Of a DNA stretch of 64,000 nucleotides, positions 34,658 to 42,908 are shown in pieces. The stretch spans positions 372,001-436,000 of the forward strand of contig NZ_NOXS01000032.1 of the NCBI RefSeq assembly GCF_002251735.1, in the 5' to 3' direction. The notes beneath the pieces were generated by a model. The model had not been told where the DNA came from, ran no database searches, and worked only from the letters and a program-made list of their open reading frames with translations. Each line of letters begins with the position of its first letter. The stretch's first letter is position 1. The translations under genes were made by a program, and so were the position numbers. The DNA comes from Elstera cyanobacteriorum. GTDB taxonomy: Bacteria; Pseudomonadota; Alphaproteobacteria; Elsterales; Elsteraceae.

Positions 34658-35401
34658 ATGGAATCGCCGATCCAAATTGCCCTTTCCCGTCAAACGGCGT
34701 TGCGCCGGTCGCTCGATTCGACCGCGAACAATATCGCCAATGCGTCAACATCCGGTTACCGGCGGGAACAGACGCTGTTTCAGGAATATCTGGCGCGCAC
34801 GGGCACCCCGGGGAACCGCCAAATGGTTTCCTACACGCAGGACATCGGTACGTTCCGCGACTTTTCTGAAGGCACCTTATCGAGCACGGGCAACCCCCTA
34901 GACGTGGCGCTGCGCGGCGATGCCTTCTTCACGGTCGGTCATCCGGCGCAGAATATGTATACGCGCAACGGCGTGTTTCATCTCGACGCGAATGGTCAAA
35001 TTGTCACGGCGGACGGCTACCCGATCCTTGCAGAAAACGGCCAGCCGATCAGCGTTCCGCAGAACGAGCGCGGCCAGATCCTGATCGATAGTCAGGGTAC
35101 GGTTTCGTTCACCACGCAGAATGGCATTCAGGATCTCGGGCGCTTGGCGCTGGTCCGCTTCAACGATCAGCAGGCGATGCGCCCGGCGGGATCGTCGATG
35201 TACGCGACCGATCAAGAGGCCCTCCCCGCCCCCGAAACCGTGGTGGCCCAAGGGTATATCGAAAGCTCCAACGTAAAGCCGGTGTTGGAAGTCACTCAGA
35301 TGCTTGAGATTATGCGCGACTATCAGTCGCTGCAGAAGCTGATCGACGCGGAAGGCGACCGGCAGACCAGCGCGATCACCAAGATCGCGAAACAGACTTA
35401 A
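34658..35401 (+). CDS. flgF: Flagellar basal-body rod protein FlgF
   Basis: This 247-residue rod protein has the N-terminal ALRRSLDSTANNIANASTSGYRRE pattern (quoted in part: NNIANASTSGYRRE) and the C-terminal coiled coil common to rod and hook proteins. The middle segment NPLDVALRGDAFFTV fits FlgF. It is exported by the flagellar type III system without a cleaved signal and forms the proximal rod. A sigma-54-type promoter precedes it. It is followed by flgG after 62 bases. Confidence 0.95.
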   Translation: MESPIQIALSRQTALRRSLDSTANNIANASTSGYRREQTLFQEYLARTGTPGNRQMVSYTQDIGTFRDFSEGTLSSTGNPLDVALRGDAFFTVGHPAQNMYTRNGVFHLDANGQIVTADGYPILAENGQPISVPQNERGQILIDSQGTVSFTTQNGIQDLGRLALVRFNDQQAMRPAGSSMYATDQEALPAPETVVAQGYIESSNVKPVLEVTQMLEIMRDYQSLQKLIDAEGDRQTSAITKIAKQT

Positions 35402-35463
35402 GCCCGGCCTACCCGGCAAAATTTGACTGGTGGCGGAAAGCCAGGAAAGAAGGATAGCGAACG

Positions 35464-36249
35464 ATGCGGTCACTTAATATCGGCGCGACGGGGATGCTGG
35501 CCCAGCAGCTCAATGTCGAAGTCATTTCGAACAATATCGCCAACCTGAACACCACCGGGTTCAAGCGGTCGCGTGCGGAATTTCAGGATCTTCTGTATCA
35601 GAACGAACGCCGCGTCGGCTCCACCTCCTCCGATGCCGGGACGACGATCCCCTCGGGCATTCAGGTCGGTCTCGGGGTGCGCACGGCGGCGGTCTACCGC
35701 ATGCACGAACAAGGCAATATCCAGCCGACCAATAATCCGTTGGACATCGCCGTGCAGGGCCAGGGCTATTTCGCCGTCGATCTGCCGACCAACGAAATCG
35801 CCTATACCCGTGCCGGCTCGTTCCAATTGAATGAAAACGGCCAGATCGTCACGCCGGATGGCTACCAACTGCGCGGCCCGGGTCAGATTCCGCAGAACGC
35901 CCAGTCGATCACCATCAATTCCTCGGGCGAAGTGCTGGTGAAGGTGCCGGGGCAGACCCAGGCCCAGAACGTCGGGCAGATCAACCTGACCACCTTCGTC
36001 AACGAAGCCGGGCTTCAGGCCACCGGTCAGAACCTGTTCATGCAGACCCAGGCGTCGGGCGAACCCGATGAAGGGGTTCCCGGCGTCGAACAGCGCGGCA
36101 CGATCTTGCAGGGGTTCCTCGAAACATCCAACGTCAACATCGTCTCGGAAATCACCAATCTGATCACGGCGCAGCGCGCTTACGAAATGAACAGCCGGGT
36201 GATCGAAACCTCCGATCAGATGATGAGCACGCTGACCCAGATGCGCTAA
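35464..36249 (+). CDS. flgG: Flagellar distal-rod protein FlgG
   Basis: This 261-residue protein has the FlgG signatures SNNIANLNTTGFKRSRAEFQ (residues about 20-39) and ETSNVNIVSEITNLITAQRA near the C-terminus. It forms the distal rod and is secreted by the flagellar export apparatus. Length is normal. GAAGGA lies upstream of the ATG. flgA follows after 32 bases in the same operon. Confidence 0.97.
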   Translation: MRSLNIGATGMLAQQLNVEVISNNIANLNTTGFKRSRAEFQDLLYQNERRVGSTSSDAGTTIPSGIQVGLGVRTAAVYRMHEQGNIQPTNNPLDIAVQGQGYFAVDLPTNEIAYTRAGSFQLNENGQIVTPDGYQLRGPGQIPQNAQSITINSSGEVLVKVPGQTQAQNVGQINLTTFVNEAGLQATGQNLFMQTQASGEPDEGVPGVEQRGTILQGFLETSNVNIVSEITNLITAQRAYEMNSRVIETSDQMMSTLTQMR

Positions 36250-36281
36250 GCCGCGCCTAGCGTAAAGGAATAGCCCACCAT

Positions 36282-37277
36282 ATGTCCCGTCTGTCGCGCC
36301 TTTTTCTGCCGCTCGCCGCGCTGATGCTGCTCTTGGCCCTTGTGCCAATGGCGGCCCAGGCGGCTGCGACGCTGAAGACGGCGCTGCAAAACAGCGGGGT
36401 GTTGATTCTCGACCGACCAGAGATTCGGCTGGGTGACCTCTTCGACGGGTTGCCCGCCGATATCGCCGCCCGTCCGGTGCGGGGTCTTGGGGCGCTGGAG
36501 CCGGGGGCGATCCTGGACGCGGATCGGCTGGAAAGTATCGCACGCGACAATGGCCTGTCCTGGCGTCCCGCCTCGCCCACCCTGGCGCTGCGGATTGACC
36601 GCCCGGTCGAACAGATCGGCGAGGAGTCGGTGTTGCAGACGGTGACGCAAGCCCTGGCCGCCCAGGGTTTTCCCACCGGTGAAATCCGGCTCGATGCCTC
36701 CCCCGGCCCGTTCACGGTTGGGCGCGGTCAGGCACGCCAGGGGCTGAAGGTTGCCGATCTGAGTTTCGACCCGAAACTGTCGCGCTTCACCGCGCAGATC
36801 GGCCCCGCCGCCGGGGGCGAGATGCGCCGGGTTGCGGGCCGGGTGATCGCCATGGCCGATGTGCCGGTAATGACCCGTGCCGTCGGCGCCGGGGAGGTCA
36901 TTCAGGCGGGGGATATTACCATTCAACGCCTGCGGGCCGATCAAGCCGGGCGGTCCTATGTGATCGACCCCGACCGGATCGTCGGCAAGACCGCCAAGCG
37001 GATGCTGCTGGCGGGCCAACCGGTGCGCCCGGCAGATTTGAACGCAACCATGATGGTGCAGAAAAACGCGCCGATCACGGTTAATGTGGTTTCCGGCCCG
37101 ATGGCCTTGGCCATGCAGGGCAAAGCGCTGGATGATGGCGCCTTGGGCGATACTGTGCGCGTGCTGAACATACGCAGCAATAAGGTGCTCAGCGGCGTGG
37201 TCTCCGCCCCCTCCACTGTTACGGTCCAGGCGACCAGCGTAACGGTCGGTGGCGGGGTTGGCGCAAAGACGAATTAA
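36282..37277 (+). CDS. flgA: P-ring assembly chaperone FlgA
   Basis: This 331-residue periplasmic protein has a signal peptide (about residues 1-27, ending AQAAA) and a C-terminal SAF-type domain. The domain contains AVGAGEVIQAGDI and GKTAKRMLLAGQPVRPADL, where the beta-clip fold begins. FlgA helps FlgI assemble into the peptidoglycan P-ring. It lies between flgG and flgH, a common alphaproteobacterial order. The FlgI gene is 2.2 kb downstream on the same strand. Confidence 0.93.
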   Translation: MSRLSRLFLPLAALMLLLALVPMAAQAAATLKTALQNSGVLILDRPEIRLGDLFDGLPADIAARPVRGLGALEPGAILDADRLESIARDNGLSWRPASPTLALRIDRPVEQIGEESVLQTVTQALAAQGFPTGEIRLDASPGPFTVGRGQARQGLKVADLSFDPKLSRFTAQIGPAAGGEMRRVAGRVIAMADVPVMTRAVGAGEVIQAGDITIQRLRADQAGRSYVIDPDRIVGKTAKRMLLAGQPVRPADLNATMMVQKNAPITVNVVSGPMALAMQGKALDDGALGDTVRVLNIRSNKVLSGVVSAPSTVTVQATSVTVGGGVGAKTN

Positions 37278-37299
37278 GCAGGTGAGCAGAAAGAGGCCG

Positions 37300-38088
37300 A
37301 TGATGACACCCACGCCCCAGATTTCGACCCGCGCTCGCCGCCTGCCATTGCTGCCGACGGCGTTGATGGCCGGGGCGCTGCTGCTGACCGGCTGCAATAC
37401 GCTGGAGCGCATCGAAGGCATCGGCAAGACCCAGGAGTTTACCCCGGTCACCAATCCGACCGAGCAAGCGAACTATAGGCCGATCAGCATGCCGATGCCG
37501 CAGCCGGTGGCAACTGCGCGGCAGCCGAATTCGCTGTGGCGCGTTGGAAGCCGCACCTTCTTCCGCGATATCCGCGCGCGCACGGTCGGCGATATCGTCA
37601 CCGTGGTGGTCGATTTCCGCAATCGCTCCGCCTCCTTGGGCGGCGGTCTCAATCGCCAGCAGACCGATACGACCGGCGCCGGGCTAAACAGCGCCGGCAG
37701 CTTATTCGGTCTCGATGTGCAGCAGGCGCTGGGCGGCGCTGATCCCACCACCCTGTTTGGGGCGAACAGCAGCCTGAATTCGCGCCGCAACGCCACGACC
37801 AACGGCACCGATGCGGCCAACCAGCTCCGCCTTGCCGCCGTGGTGATGCAGACGCTGCCGAACGGCAATATGGTGATCCAGGGCCGTCAGGAGTTTTTGG
37901 TCAATTACGATATGCGCGAGCTTCTGGTATCCGGCGTGATCCGCCCGGAAGACATCAGCTCTGGCAATACCATCGAATATGACAAGATCGCCGAGGCCCG
38001 CATCGCCTATGGCGGTCGCGGTCAGGTCAAGGATATCGCCCAGCCGCGCTATGGTACGCAGTTGATGGATATTCTACTGCCGTTCTAA
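37300..38088 (+). CDS. flgH: Flagellar L-ring lipoprotein FlgH
   Basis: This 262-residue outer-membrane lipoprotein has the lipobox LLTGC with Cys32 as acylation site. The FlgH stretch SLWRVGSRTFFRDIRARTVGDI opens its domain (quoted in part: RTFFRDIRARTVGD). The C-terminal region QEFLVNYDMRELLVSGVIRP is also typical. It forms the L-ring bushing. The ATG at 37300 follows AAGAGG and gives a proper signal, and earlier starts would overlap flgA. A terminator follows at 38105. Confidence 0.95.
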   Translation: MMTPTPQISTRARRLPLLPTALMAGALLLTGCNTLERIEGIGKTQEFTPVTNPTEQANYRPISMPMPQPVATARQPNSLWRVGSRTFFRDIRARTVGDIVTVVVDFRNRSASLGGGLNRQQTDTTGAGLNSAGSLFGLDVQQALGGADPTTLFGANSSLNSRRNATTNGTDAANQLRLAAVVMQTLPNGNMVIQGRQEFLVNYDMRELLVSGVIRPEDISSGNTIEYDKIAEARIAYGGRGQVKDIAQPRYGTQLMDILLPF

Positions 38089-38104
38089 CGACGGGCGCTG
38101 AGAC

Positions 38105-38143
38105 AAAACCCCGCCGGTCCTGATGGATCGGCGGGGTTTTCTT
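38105..38143 (+). terminator. Rho-independent terminator after flgH
   Basis: AAAACCCCGCCGGTCC (38105-38120) pairs with GGATCGGCGGGGTTTT (38125-38140) around a TGAT loop, with one bulge. It lies 16 bases past the flgH stop and ends the flgF-G-A-H operon. Confidence 0.9.
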
Positions 38144-38158
38144 TAGGATCAGTCCAGT

Positions 38159-38184
38159 AAAAAGGCGGCCCGCAGGCCGCCTCT
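38159..38184 (-). terminator. Rho-independent terminator after dksA
   Basis: On the reverse strand GAGGCGGCCTGCGGGCCGCC is followed by TTTTT. It stands 57 bases beyond the dksA stop, back to back with the flgH terminator. Confidence 0.82.
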
Positions 38185-38240
38185 GTAAGTCTTTGAGCGT
38201 TAGTGCAAATCCCGAGCGGGAGGTACCTAGCGACGGTGCC

Positions 38241-38672
38241 TTAATCTTCCCGGTGGGTCCGCTCCATGCGCTCGTGCCGCTCCTGGGCATCGACGCTTAG
38301 GGTCGCGATCGGCCGTGCCTCAAGGCGCTTGACGCCAATCGGTTCACCGGTTTCCTCGCAATAACCATAGGTATCATCATCGATGCGCCGCAGCGCCGCA
38401 TCGATCTTGCTAATCAGCTTACGTTCGCGGTCACGGGTGCGAAGCTCAAGGGCTCGGTCCGTTTCCATCGACGCACGATCGGTTAAATCGGGCTGCTGAA
38501 GGCTTTCTTCCTGCATGTGCTGAACTGTTTCCGAAGATTCGTTCAGTAATTCTTCCCGCCAACGCAGCAGTTTTTGACGGAAATACTCACGCTGCAACTC
38601 GTTCATAAACGGTTCATCGTCAGTCGGACGATATTCCGGCGGCAAAACGATCCGGGTTACTTGTGACGTCAT
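38241..38672 (-). CDS. dksA: RNA polymerase-binding protein DksA (zinc-poor variant)
   Basis: This 143-residue protein has the long coiled coil (about residues 30-100) with the tip motif PDLTDRA, matching the Asp and Ala essential in E. coli DksA. It also carries the RDRERKLISKID region. The zinc-finger cysteines are mostly lost: Cys105 remains, while the others are Thr108, Ser126 and Ala129, so zinc binding is unlikely. Such forms occur in alphaproteobacteria and as P. aeruginosa DksA2. It modulates transcription with ppGpp. It lies alone between the flagellar operons. Confidence 0.92.
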   Translation of the reverse strand: MTSQVTRIVLPPEYRPTDDEPFMNELQREYFRQKLLRWREELLNESSETVQHMQEESLQQPDLTDRASMETDRALELRTRDRERKLISKIDAALRRIDDDTYGYCEETGEPIGVKRLEARPIATLSVDAQERHERMERTHRED

Positions 38673-38802
38673 TCGAGTTCCCTCGATCCCCCTTCAGCAA
38701 GGCGCGCGGAGTATAGGGGGAGTCGATGCGTGGGGCAATGGGCACAATTGCCTGGTCGCAGGGGGACAATTTTGGGGGGTCAGAATGGCCGCCCCCGCCC
38801 CG

Positions 38803-39252
38803 CTACCCGTCCCCCCGTTGGGCGGCTTGCTCCATCTCCAGTTTCGCCAGTTCCACCTGGGCGCGCAGGTCGATTTCGTCCAGCACCTCCAGCAATTGGG
38901 GGTCCGAAACCGTTTCCCGCGCAACGGCCAATTGATCGACGAGACCGAGCAGCGCCTCCCCCGGGATCGCCCCGAGCAACAGCCCGTGACGAATTTCATC
39001 CAGATGATCAAGGATCGTATCGGCCCGCTGGCGGTTGCGGCGGCGGCGCTGCTGCTCCTCGCCAATCGGATCGACGGTCAGGAGCGGGTTGACGCTGGCA
39101 ACCGGCCGCGTTCCCCGCGCCGGGGCGGCGGCGGCCGGTTCTTCGGGCGTTAGGAGGCGTGAGAAGGCTTCCGACTGGCCGGGACCAGCGGTTTTCTCGG
39201 TGCGGCGCCCGGCGGCAAGCGGGGCAGTATCTTTTGGGCCTTGAATACGCAT
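38803..39252 (-). CDS. fliX: Flagellar assembly regulator FliX
   Basis: This 149-residue protein has a disordered N-terminal half and the conserved helical C-terminal half. The latter runs from RRRRNRQRADTILDHLDEIR through LLLGAIPGEALLGLVDQLA. In Caulobacter FliX couples early basal-body assembly to the sigma-54 activator FlbD. It diverges from flgI, whose sigma-54-type promoter lies between them, in line with that role. It is in the expected size range. Confidence 0.88.
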   Translation of the reverse strand: MRIQGPKDTAPLAAGRRTEKTAGPGQSEAFSRLLTPEEPAAAAPARGTRPVASVNPLLTVDPIGEEQQRRRRNRQRADTILDHLDEIRHGLLLGAIPGEALLGLVDQLAVARETVSDPQLLEVLDEIDLRAQVELAKLEMEQAAQRGDG

Positions 39253-39399
39253 GGGATGAGCTTACACGATCTGTCTTACGTCTCCTATCGGCGCATCCTG
39301 CCGACTGCCAGGAATTTTTTGCCGCGCCTCCCTTTCTCGTAACACACGCAAACTGAAAATTCTGTTTCCGAACAAATCATTATTCTGTATTGTTCATAT

Positions 39400-39415
39400 T
39401 GGCACAGAGATCGCT
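39400..39415 (+). promoter_or_regulatory. Sigma-54-type promoter of flgI
   Basis: TGGCACAGAGATCGCT fits TGGCACG-N4-TTGCW with the -24 GG and -12 GC exactly spaced, 65 bases before the flgI ATG. It is the same element type as at 34600, so the two flagellar operons are probably co-regulated. Confidence 0.75.
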
Positions 39416-39479
39416 TGTCGGCGTTGCACGATAGGCGGGCTTACGCGCCGGGTCGGATGTAAGGATAGGGACGCCAAAC

Positions 39480-40760
39480 ATGGGCATCAAACGGCACTTT
39501 GACCAGGCCTCAGCATGGCGGCGCGGTATGCGCGCGGCTTTGGCGACGGCATTTCTGGCTTGCGCCGCCGTCACGGCAACCTCCCCCGCTCTGGCCCAAA
39601 CCGTCCGTATCAAGGATGTGGCGAACTTCGAAGGCGTTCGCGATAACCAATTGATCGGTTACGGGTTGGTGGTCGGCCTGAATGGCACCGGCGACAGTTT
39701 GAACCGCGCGATCTTCACCCGCGAATCGCTGCTGGGGATGCTGGAGCGTCTGGGGGTTAATGCCCGCACCGCGAATAATGAAATGCGCACGAAGAACCTC
39801 GCGGCGGTGATGGTGACGGCCAATCTGCCGCCCTTCGCCCGCCAAGGCGCGCGCATTGATGTGTCCGTCTCCGCGCTCGGCGATGCCACCTCCTTGCAGG
39901 GTGGCACGCTGCTGGTTACACCGCTGATGGGCGCGGATGGCGAAGTTTATACGGTTGCGCAGGGCGCGGTCGCCATTTCCGGGTTCGCGGCGCGCGGCGC
40001 GGCGGCTTCCGTCACGCGCGGGGTGCCCACCTCGGGCCGGATTGCTAACGGCGGCCTTGTCGAACGCGAAGTCGGGTTCGAACTGGCGGCGCTGAACTCC
40101 GTGCGTCTGTCGATGCGCAACCCGGATTTCACCACGGCCCGCCGTGTCGCGACTGCCGTCAATGCCTTCCTTGGCGCGCAAGCCGCGAAGCCGCTCGATC
40201 CCGCGACCATCGAAATCGCCGTGCCGCCGCGCTATCAGGGCGATACGGTCGCGATGCTCACCGATATTGAAAACCTGCCGATCCAGCCGGATTCGGTGGC
40301 TAAGATCGTTATCGACGAGCGGAACGGCGTGATCGTCATGGGCGAAAACGTGCGCATCAGCACCGTTGCCGTCGCCCAGGGTAACCTTACCATCCGCATT
40401 ACCGAAACCCCGCAGGTCTCGCAGCCGAACCCCTTCGCCCCGGGCGCTACGGCGCTGGCGGGCATTCCGGGCCAGAACAGCCAGACCTTCGACGCCAATG
40501 GCAATCTTACGCAGCAAAGCAACCAGCAGGGCCAGTCCGGTCTGCTGGGCGGCGGCGCGCAGACCGTTGTCGTGCCGCGTACTCAGATCGAAGTTGACGA
40601 TCAGGCCGGGCGCCGCCTAGCGGTTCTCCCCTCCGGCGTGACCTTGGGCGAGTTGGTATCGGGCCTCAACGCCTTGGGCGTCGGGCCACGCGACCTGATC
40701 ACCATTCTGCAAACGATCAAAGCCGCCGGTGCGTTGCAGGCGGATATCGAAATCCTCTAA
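39480..40760 (+). CDS. flgI: Flagellar P-ring protein FlgI
   Basis: This 426-residue periplasmic protein has a signal peptide (about residues 18-40, ending PALAQ), preceded by a polar N-terminus. The FlgI opening RIKDVANFEGVRDNQLIGYG is followed by VVGLNGTGD. Later, NAVRLSMRNPDFTTARRV-type sequence (here NSVRLSMRNPDFTTARR) and a C-terminal VVVPRTQIEVDDQ are typical. It forms the P-ring in peptidoglycan with FlgA as chaperone. The rod-binding gene follows after 16 bases. Confidence 0.95.
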   Translation: MGIKRHFDQASAWRRGMRAALATAFLACAAVTATSPALAQTVRIKDVANFEGVRDNQLIGYGLVVGLNGTGDSLNRAIFTRESLLGMLERLGVNARTANNEMRTKNLAAVMVTANLPPFARQGARIDVSVSALGDATSLQGGTLLVTPLMGADGEVYTVAQGAVAISGFAARGAAASVTRGVPTSGRIANGGLVEREVGFELAALNSVRLSMRNPDFTTARRVATAVNAFLGAQAAKPLDPATIEIAVPPRYQGDTVAMLTDIENLPIQPDSVAKIVIDERNGVIVMGENVRISTVAVAQGNLTIRITETPQVSQPNPFAPGATALAGIPGQNSQTFDANGNLTQQSNQQGQSGLLGGGAQTVVVPRTQIEVDDQAGRRLAVLPSGVTLGELVSGLNALGVGPRDLITILQTIKAAGALQADIEIL

Positions 40761-40776
40761 GCCCGGAAGCGCTGCC

Positions 40777-41304
40777 ATGACCTCCAGCCCCATTCTTCCC
40801 GGTACGGACCTGTCGGCCAGCCGCGAAAAGGCGCTCAGCAATTCGCTGAACACCCGCATGCCGACGACGGCCAATGAGGCCGTGGCCGAACGCACGGGCC
40901 GCGAGTTCGAAGCGATGTTCCTGTCGCAAATGCTGCAACCGATCTTCGAGACGGTGAAAACCGATGGGATGTTCGGTGGCGGCGCGGGCGAGGATGCCTT
41001 TAAGAATCTGCTGGTCGATGAATACGGCAAGATCATCGCCAAATCGGGCGGTGTCGGCATTGCCGATCAGGTGAAGCGCCAGATTCTCGATTTCCAAGCC
41101 CACCAGGACGCGGGCAAGCAGGCTGCACAGAACACGGGCGGCTCGATCACCCTGTCGGTCGATGCGATGCGCGCCGCCTATCGTAAAGCGGGGGCGGACG
41201 AGGGCAAAGCGCCGACGGTTGCCGCACCGCAGACCGCCACCGCCGAACCGCCGGTGGAAGCCGCGCCGCAAGCGGCGGTAAAGGTTCAAAAGCTAAAGGG
41301 TTAA
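40777..41304 (+). CDS. FlgJ-type rod-binding protein without muramidase domain
   Basis: This 175-residue protein has only the rod-binding domain (about residues 35-110). It contains GREFEAMFLSQMLQPIFETV and FGGGAGEDAFKNLLVDEYGK. The C-terminal glucosaminidase/muramidase domain of enterobacterial FlgJ is absent, which is normal in alphaproteobacteria where a separate lytic enzyme is used. It would cap the growing rod. The ATG at 40777 gives the conserved domain without overlap into flgI. The AraC-type gene begins five bases after its stop. Confidence 0.88.
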   Translation: MTSSPILPGTDLSASREKALSNSLNTRMPTTANEAVAERTGREFEAMFLSQMLQPIFETVKTDGMFGGGAGEDAFKNLLVDEYGKIIAKSGGVGIADQVKRQILDFQAHQDAGKQAAQNTGGSITLSVDAMRAAYRKAGADEGKAPTVAAPQTATAEPPVEAAPQAAVKVQKLKG

Positions 41305-41309
41305 CCGGC

Positions 41310-42152
41310 ATGACGGCCACCGCCCCGGTTGCCGACCGCGCCCCCGCCCTGCTCTCTACCGCGTTTGGGCGGCTGATCGCCGCCCATCCGTTCGACGTTC
41401 TCCACGATCACCCGGAACGGTTTACCCGCTATATCATTCGGCGGCGCGAGGCAGCACGCGCTTATCAGACCGATGTTCCGGCCCTGGCCATTCTATCCTC
41501 CGGCCAGAAAGAAATCGGCCTGTCCGGGCGCAGCGTGGCGCGCGGCCCGGGGACGATGACGCTGATCCCGGCCAATACCGCCATCGATGTGGTGAACGAG
41601 CCGGACGCCAGAACCGGCGTTTATGCCGCCGCCCTGATCCTGTTTCCCTTACCCCTGCTGCAAAGGGTACGCCTTCTGCACCCCACGGCCTTCGCGCCGA
41701 TTGGGCTTGAAACACTCGACCCGCGCCGCTGGGATGTTCCGTCAACGCCGCTGCTGCAAGAGGCTGTGGCCCGCGTGCTGGATGCCGTCGCCGCGCCGGA
41801 AAGCGTTCCCGCCGAAATTCTCGATCATCGGGTGATGGAAGTGGCGCTGCTGCTGGCCGATAAGCCGCTGCTGCCCGCCCGCGCCCTACTGCGCGACGGC
41901 CAAACCGGCGCTGCCGTTACCAGTCTTCTGTCGGGCGATCTTAGCCGCCCGTGGACCGCCGCCCACCTTGCCCGCCTGATCGGTATGAGCGAGGCAACCC
42001 TCCGCCGCCGTCTGGCTGCGGAGGGGATTGGCCTGCGCAAACTCTTGACCGGCCTGCGCCGGGATCAAGCCGCCCGCTTGCTAGCCGATGGCCTGTCGGC
42101 AGCGGATGCGGCGGCAGCCGTGGGCTTGGCCCGAAGCCCGCTTCTCACTTAA
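41310..42152 (+). CDS. AraC-family regulator with a short C-terminus
   Basis: This 280-residue protein has an N-terminal region like the AraC ligand-binding domain of the AraC_N type and a C-terminal helix-turn-helix (from about residue 205: RPWTAAHLARLIGMSEATLRRRL). The second helix-turn-helix breaks off after DAAAAVGLARSPLLT, about 25 residues earlier than usual, so DNA binding may be impaired. It ends inside the last eight bases of the convergent PEBP gene. It follows the flgJ-type gene by five bases, so it is probably transcribed with it. Whether it regulates motility is unknown. Confidence 0.72.
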   Translation: MTATAPVADRAPALLSTAFGRLIAAHPFDVLHDHPERFTRYIIRRREAARAYQTDVPALAILSSGQKEIGLSGRSVARGPGTMTLIPANTAIDVVNEPDARTGVYAAALILFPLPLLQRVRLLHPTAFAPIGLETLDPRRWDVPSTPLLQEAVARVLDAVAAPESVPAEILDHRVMEVALLLADKPLLPARALLRDGQTGAAVTSLLSGDLSRPWTAAHLARLIGMSEATLRRRLAAEGIGLRKLLTGLRRDQAARLLADGLSAADAAAAVGLARSPLLT

Positions 42153-42816
42153 CCGCCGGATGCAGGCTATAGGCCGCCTTCGCCTCGCCTTCCGCCAGAA
42201 TATGCCCCTTCAGCGCGGGTTCCAAATCGGCCCAGGTAAAGCGATCTGGCAGCGGTAAGCTCGCGACATCCAAGGCATAGACGCGGATGCGGTACTCGTG
42301 ACGGCGGAGGTCGTTCAGCGGTGGGCACGGGCCGGCGTAACCGCCCCAGTCGCCCGCCATGTCGGGATTACTGGCCATGAAGGCGGCATAACCGCTTTGC
42401 CCGCGCGTGCCGATGGCAGTGCGCCCGAGTGGCAGATTACCCTTCACAACGCCCTTACCCTCGGTGCCTTCGGCAATCTGGGTAACGGTGGGCGGAATAT
42501 TGGCCAGCAACCAGTGGGGAAAAATTTGCCGGGGGGCATCGGCGGCAATCGTCACCCCGGCTTTGTTATAGAGGCTGAGATCGGCGGGCACATCCGGGTC
42601 GAGCATGACCAGCGCGTAGGATTTCGTGCCCGCCGGGCCTTGGCTCCACTGCACAGACGGGCTGAGGTTCGGCCCGAAACCGCTGGCAGTACAGAAGGCG
42701 TGATCGGCCGCAAACCAGCCGTTCGATTGAACACCGCCGACCGTGACGGTCAACGGCGACGCGGCAAGGGCCGAGGCCGATAGCAGGAGAGCGGCGGAAA
42801 AAGAGAGTATTTTCAT
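42145..42816 (-). CDS. PEBP (YbhB/YbcL, Raf-kinase-inhibitor-like) family protein, exported
   Basis: This 223-residue protein has a signal peptide (about residues 1-19, ending ALAA) and a PEBP fold. The family stretch NLSPSVQWSQGPAGTKSYALVMLDPDVPA is present in part (PAGTKSYALVMLDPDVP, about 60-76). A loop HWLLANIPPT is followed by a later conserved GYAGPCPPLNDLRRHEYRIRVYAL region (GPCPP and HEYRIRVYAL). The bacterial role of this family is unclear. The ATG at 42816 starts the signal peptide. The convergent AraC gene overlaps its end. Confidence 0.85.
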   Translation of the reverse strand: MKILSFSAALLLSASALAASPLTVTVGGVQSNGWFAADHAFCTASGFGPNLSPSVQWSQGPAGTKSYALVMLDPDVPADLSLYNKAGVTIAADAPRQIFPHWLLANIPPTVTQIAEGTEGKGVVKGNLPLGRTAIGTRGQSGYAAFMASNPDMAGDWGGYAGPCPPLNDLRRHEYRIRVYALDVASLPLPDRFTWADLEPALKGHILAEGEAKAAYSLHPAVK

Positions 42817-42908
42817 GAAGATGGCTCCGTCTTTTAAGGACGGACCCACCCTGCCTTAACGGCGATCATTGCGCGCGCGCCAACCGATCAAAAACGCCCC
42901 GAAACCGA

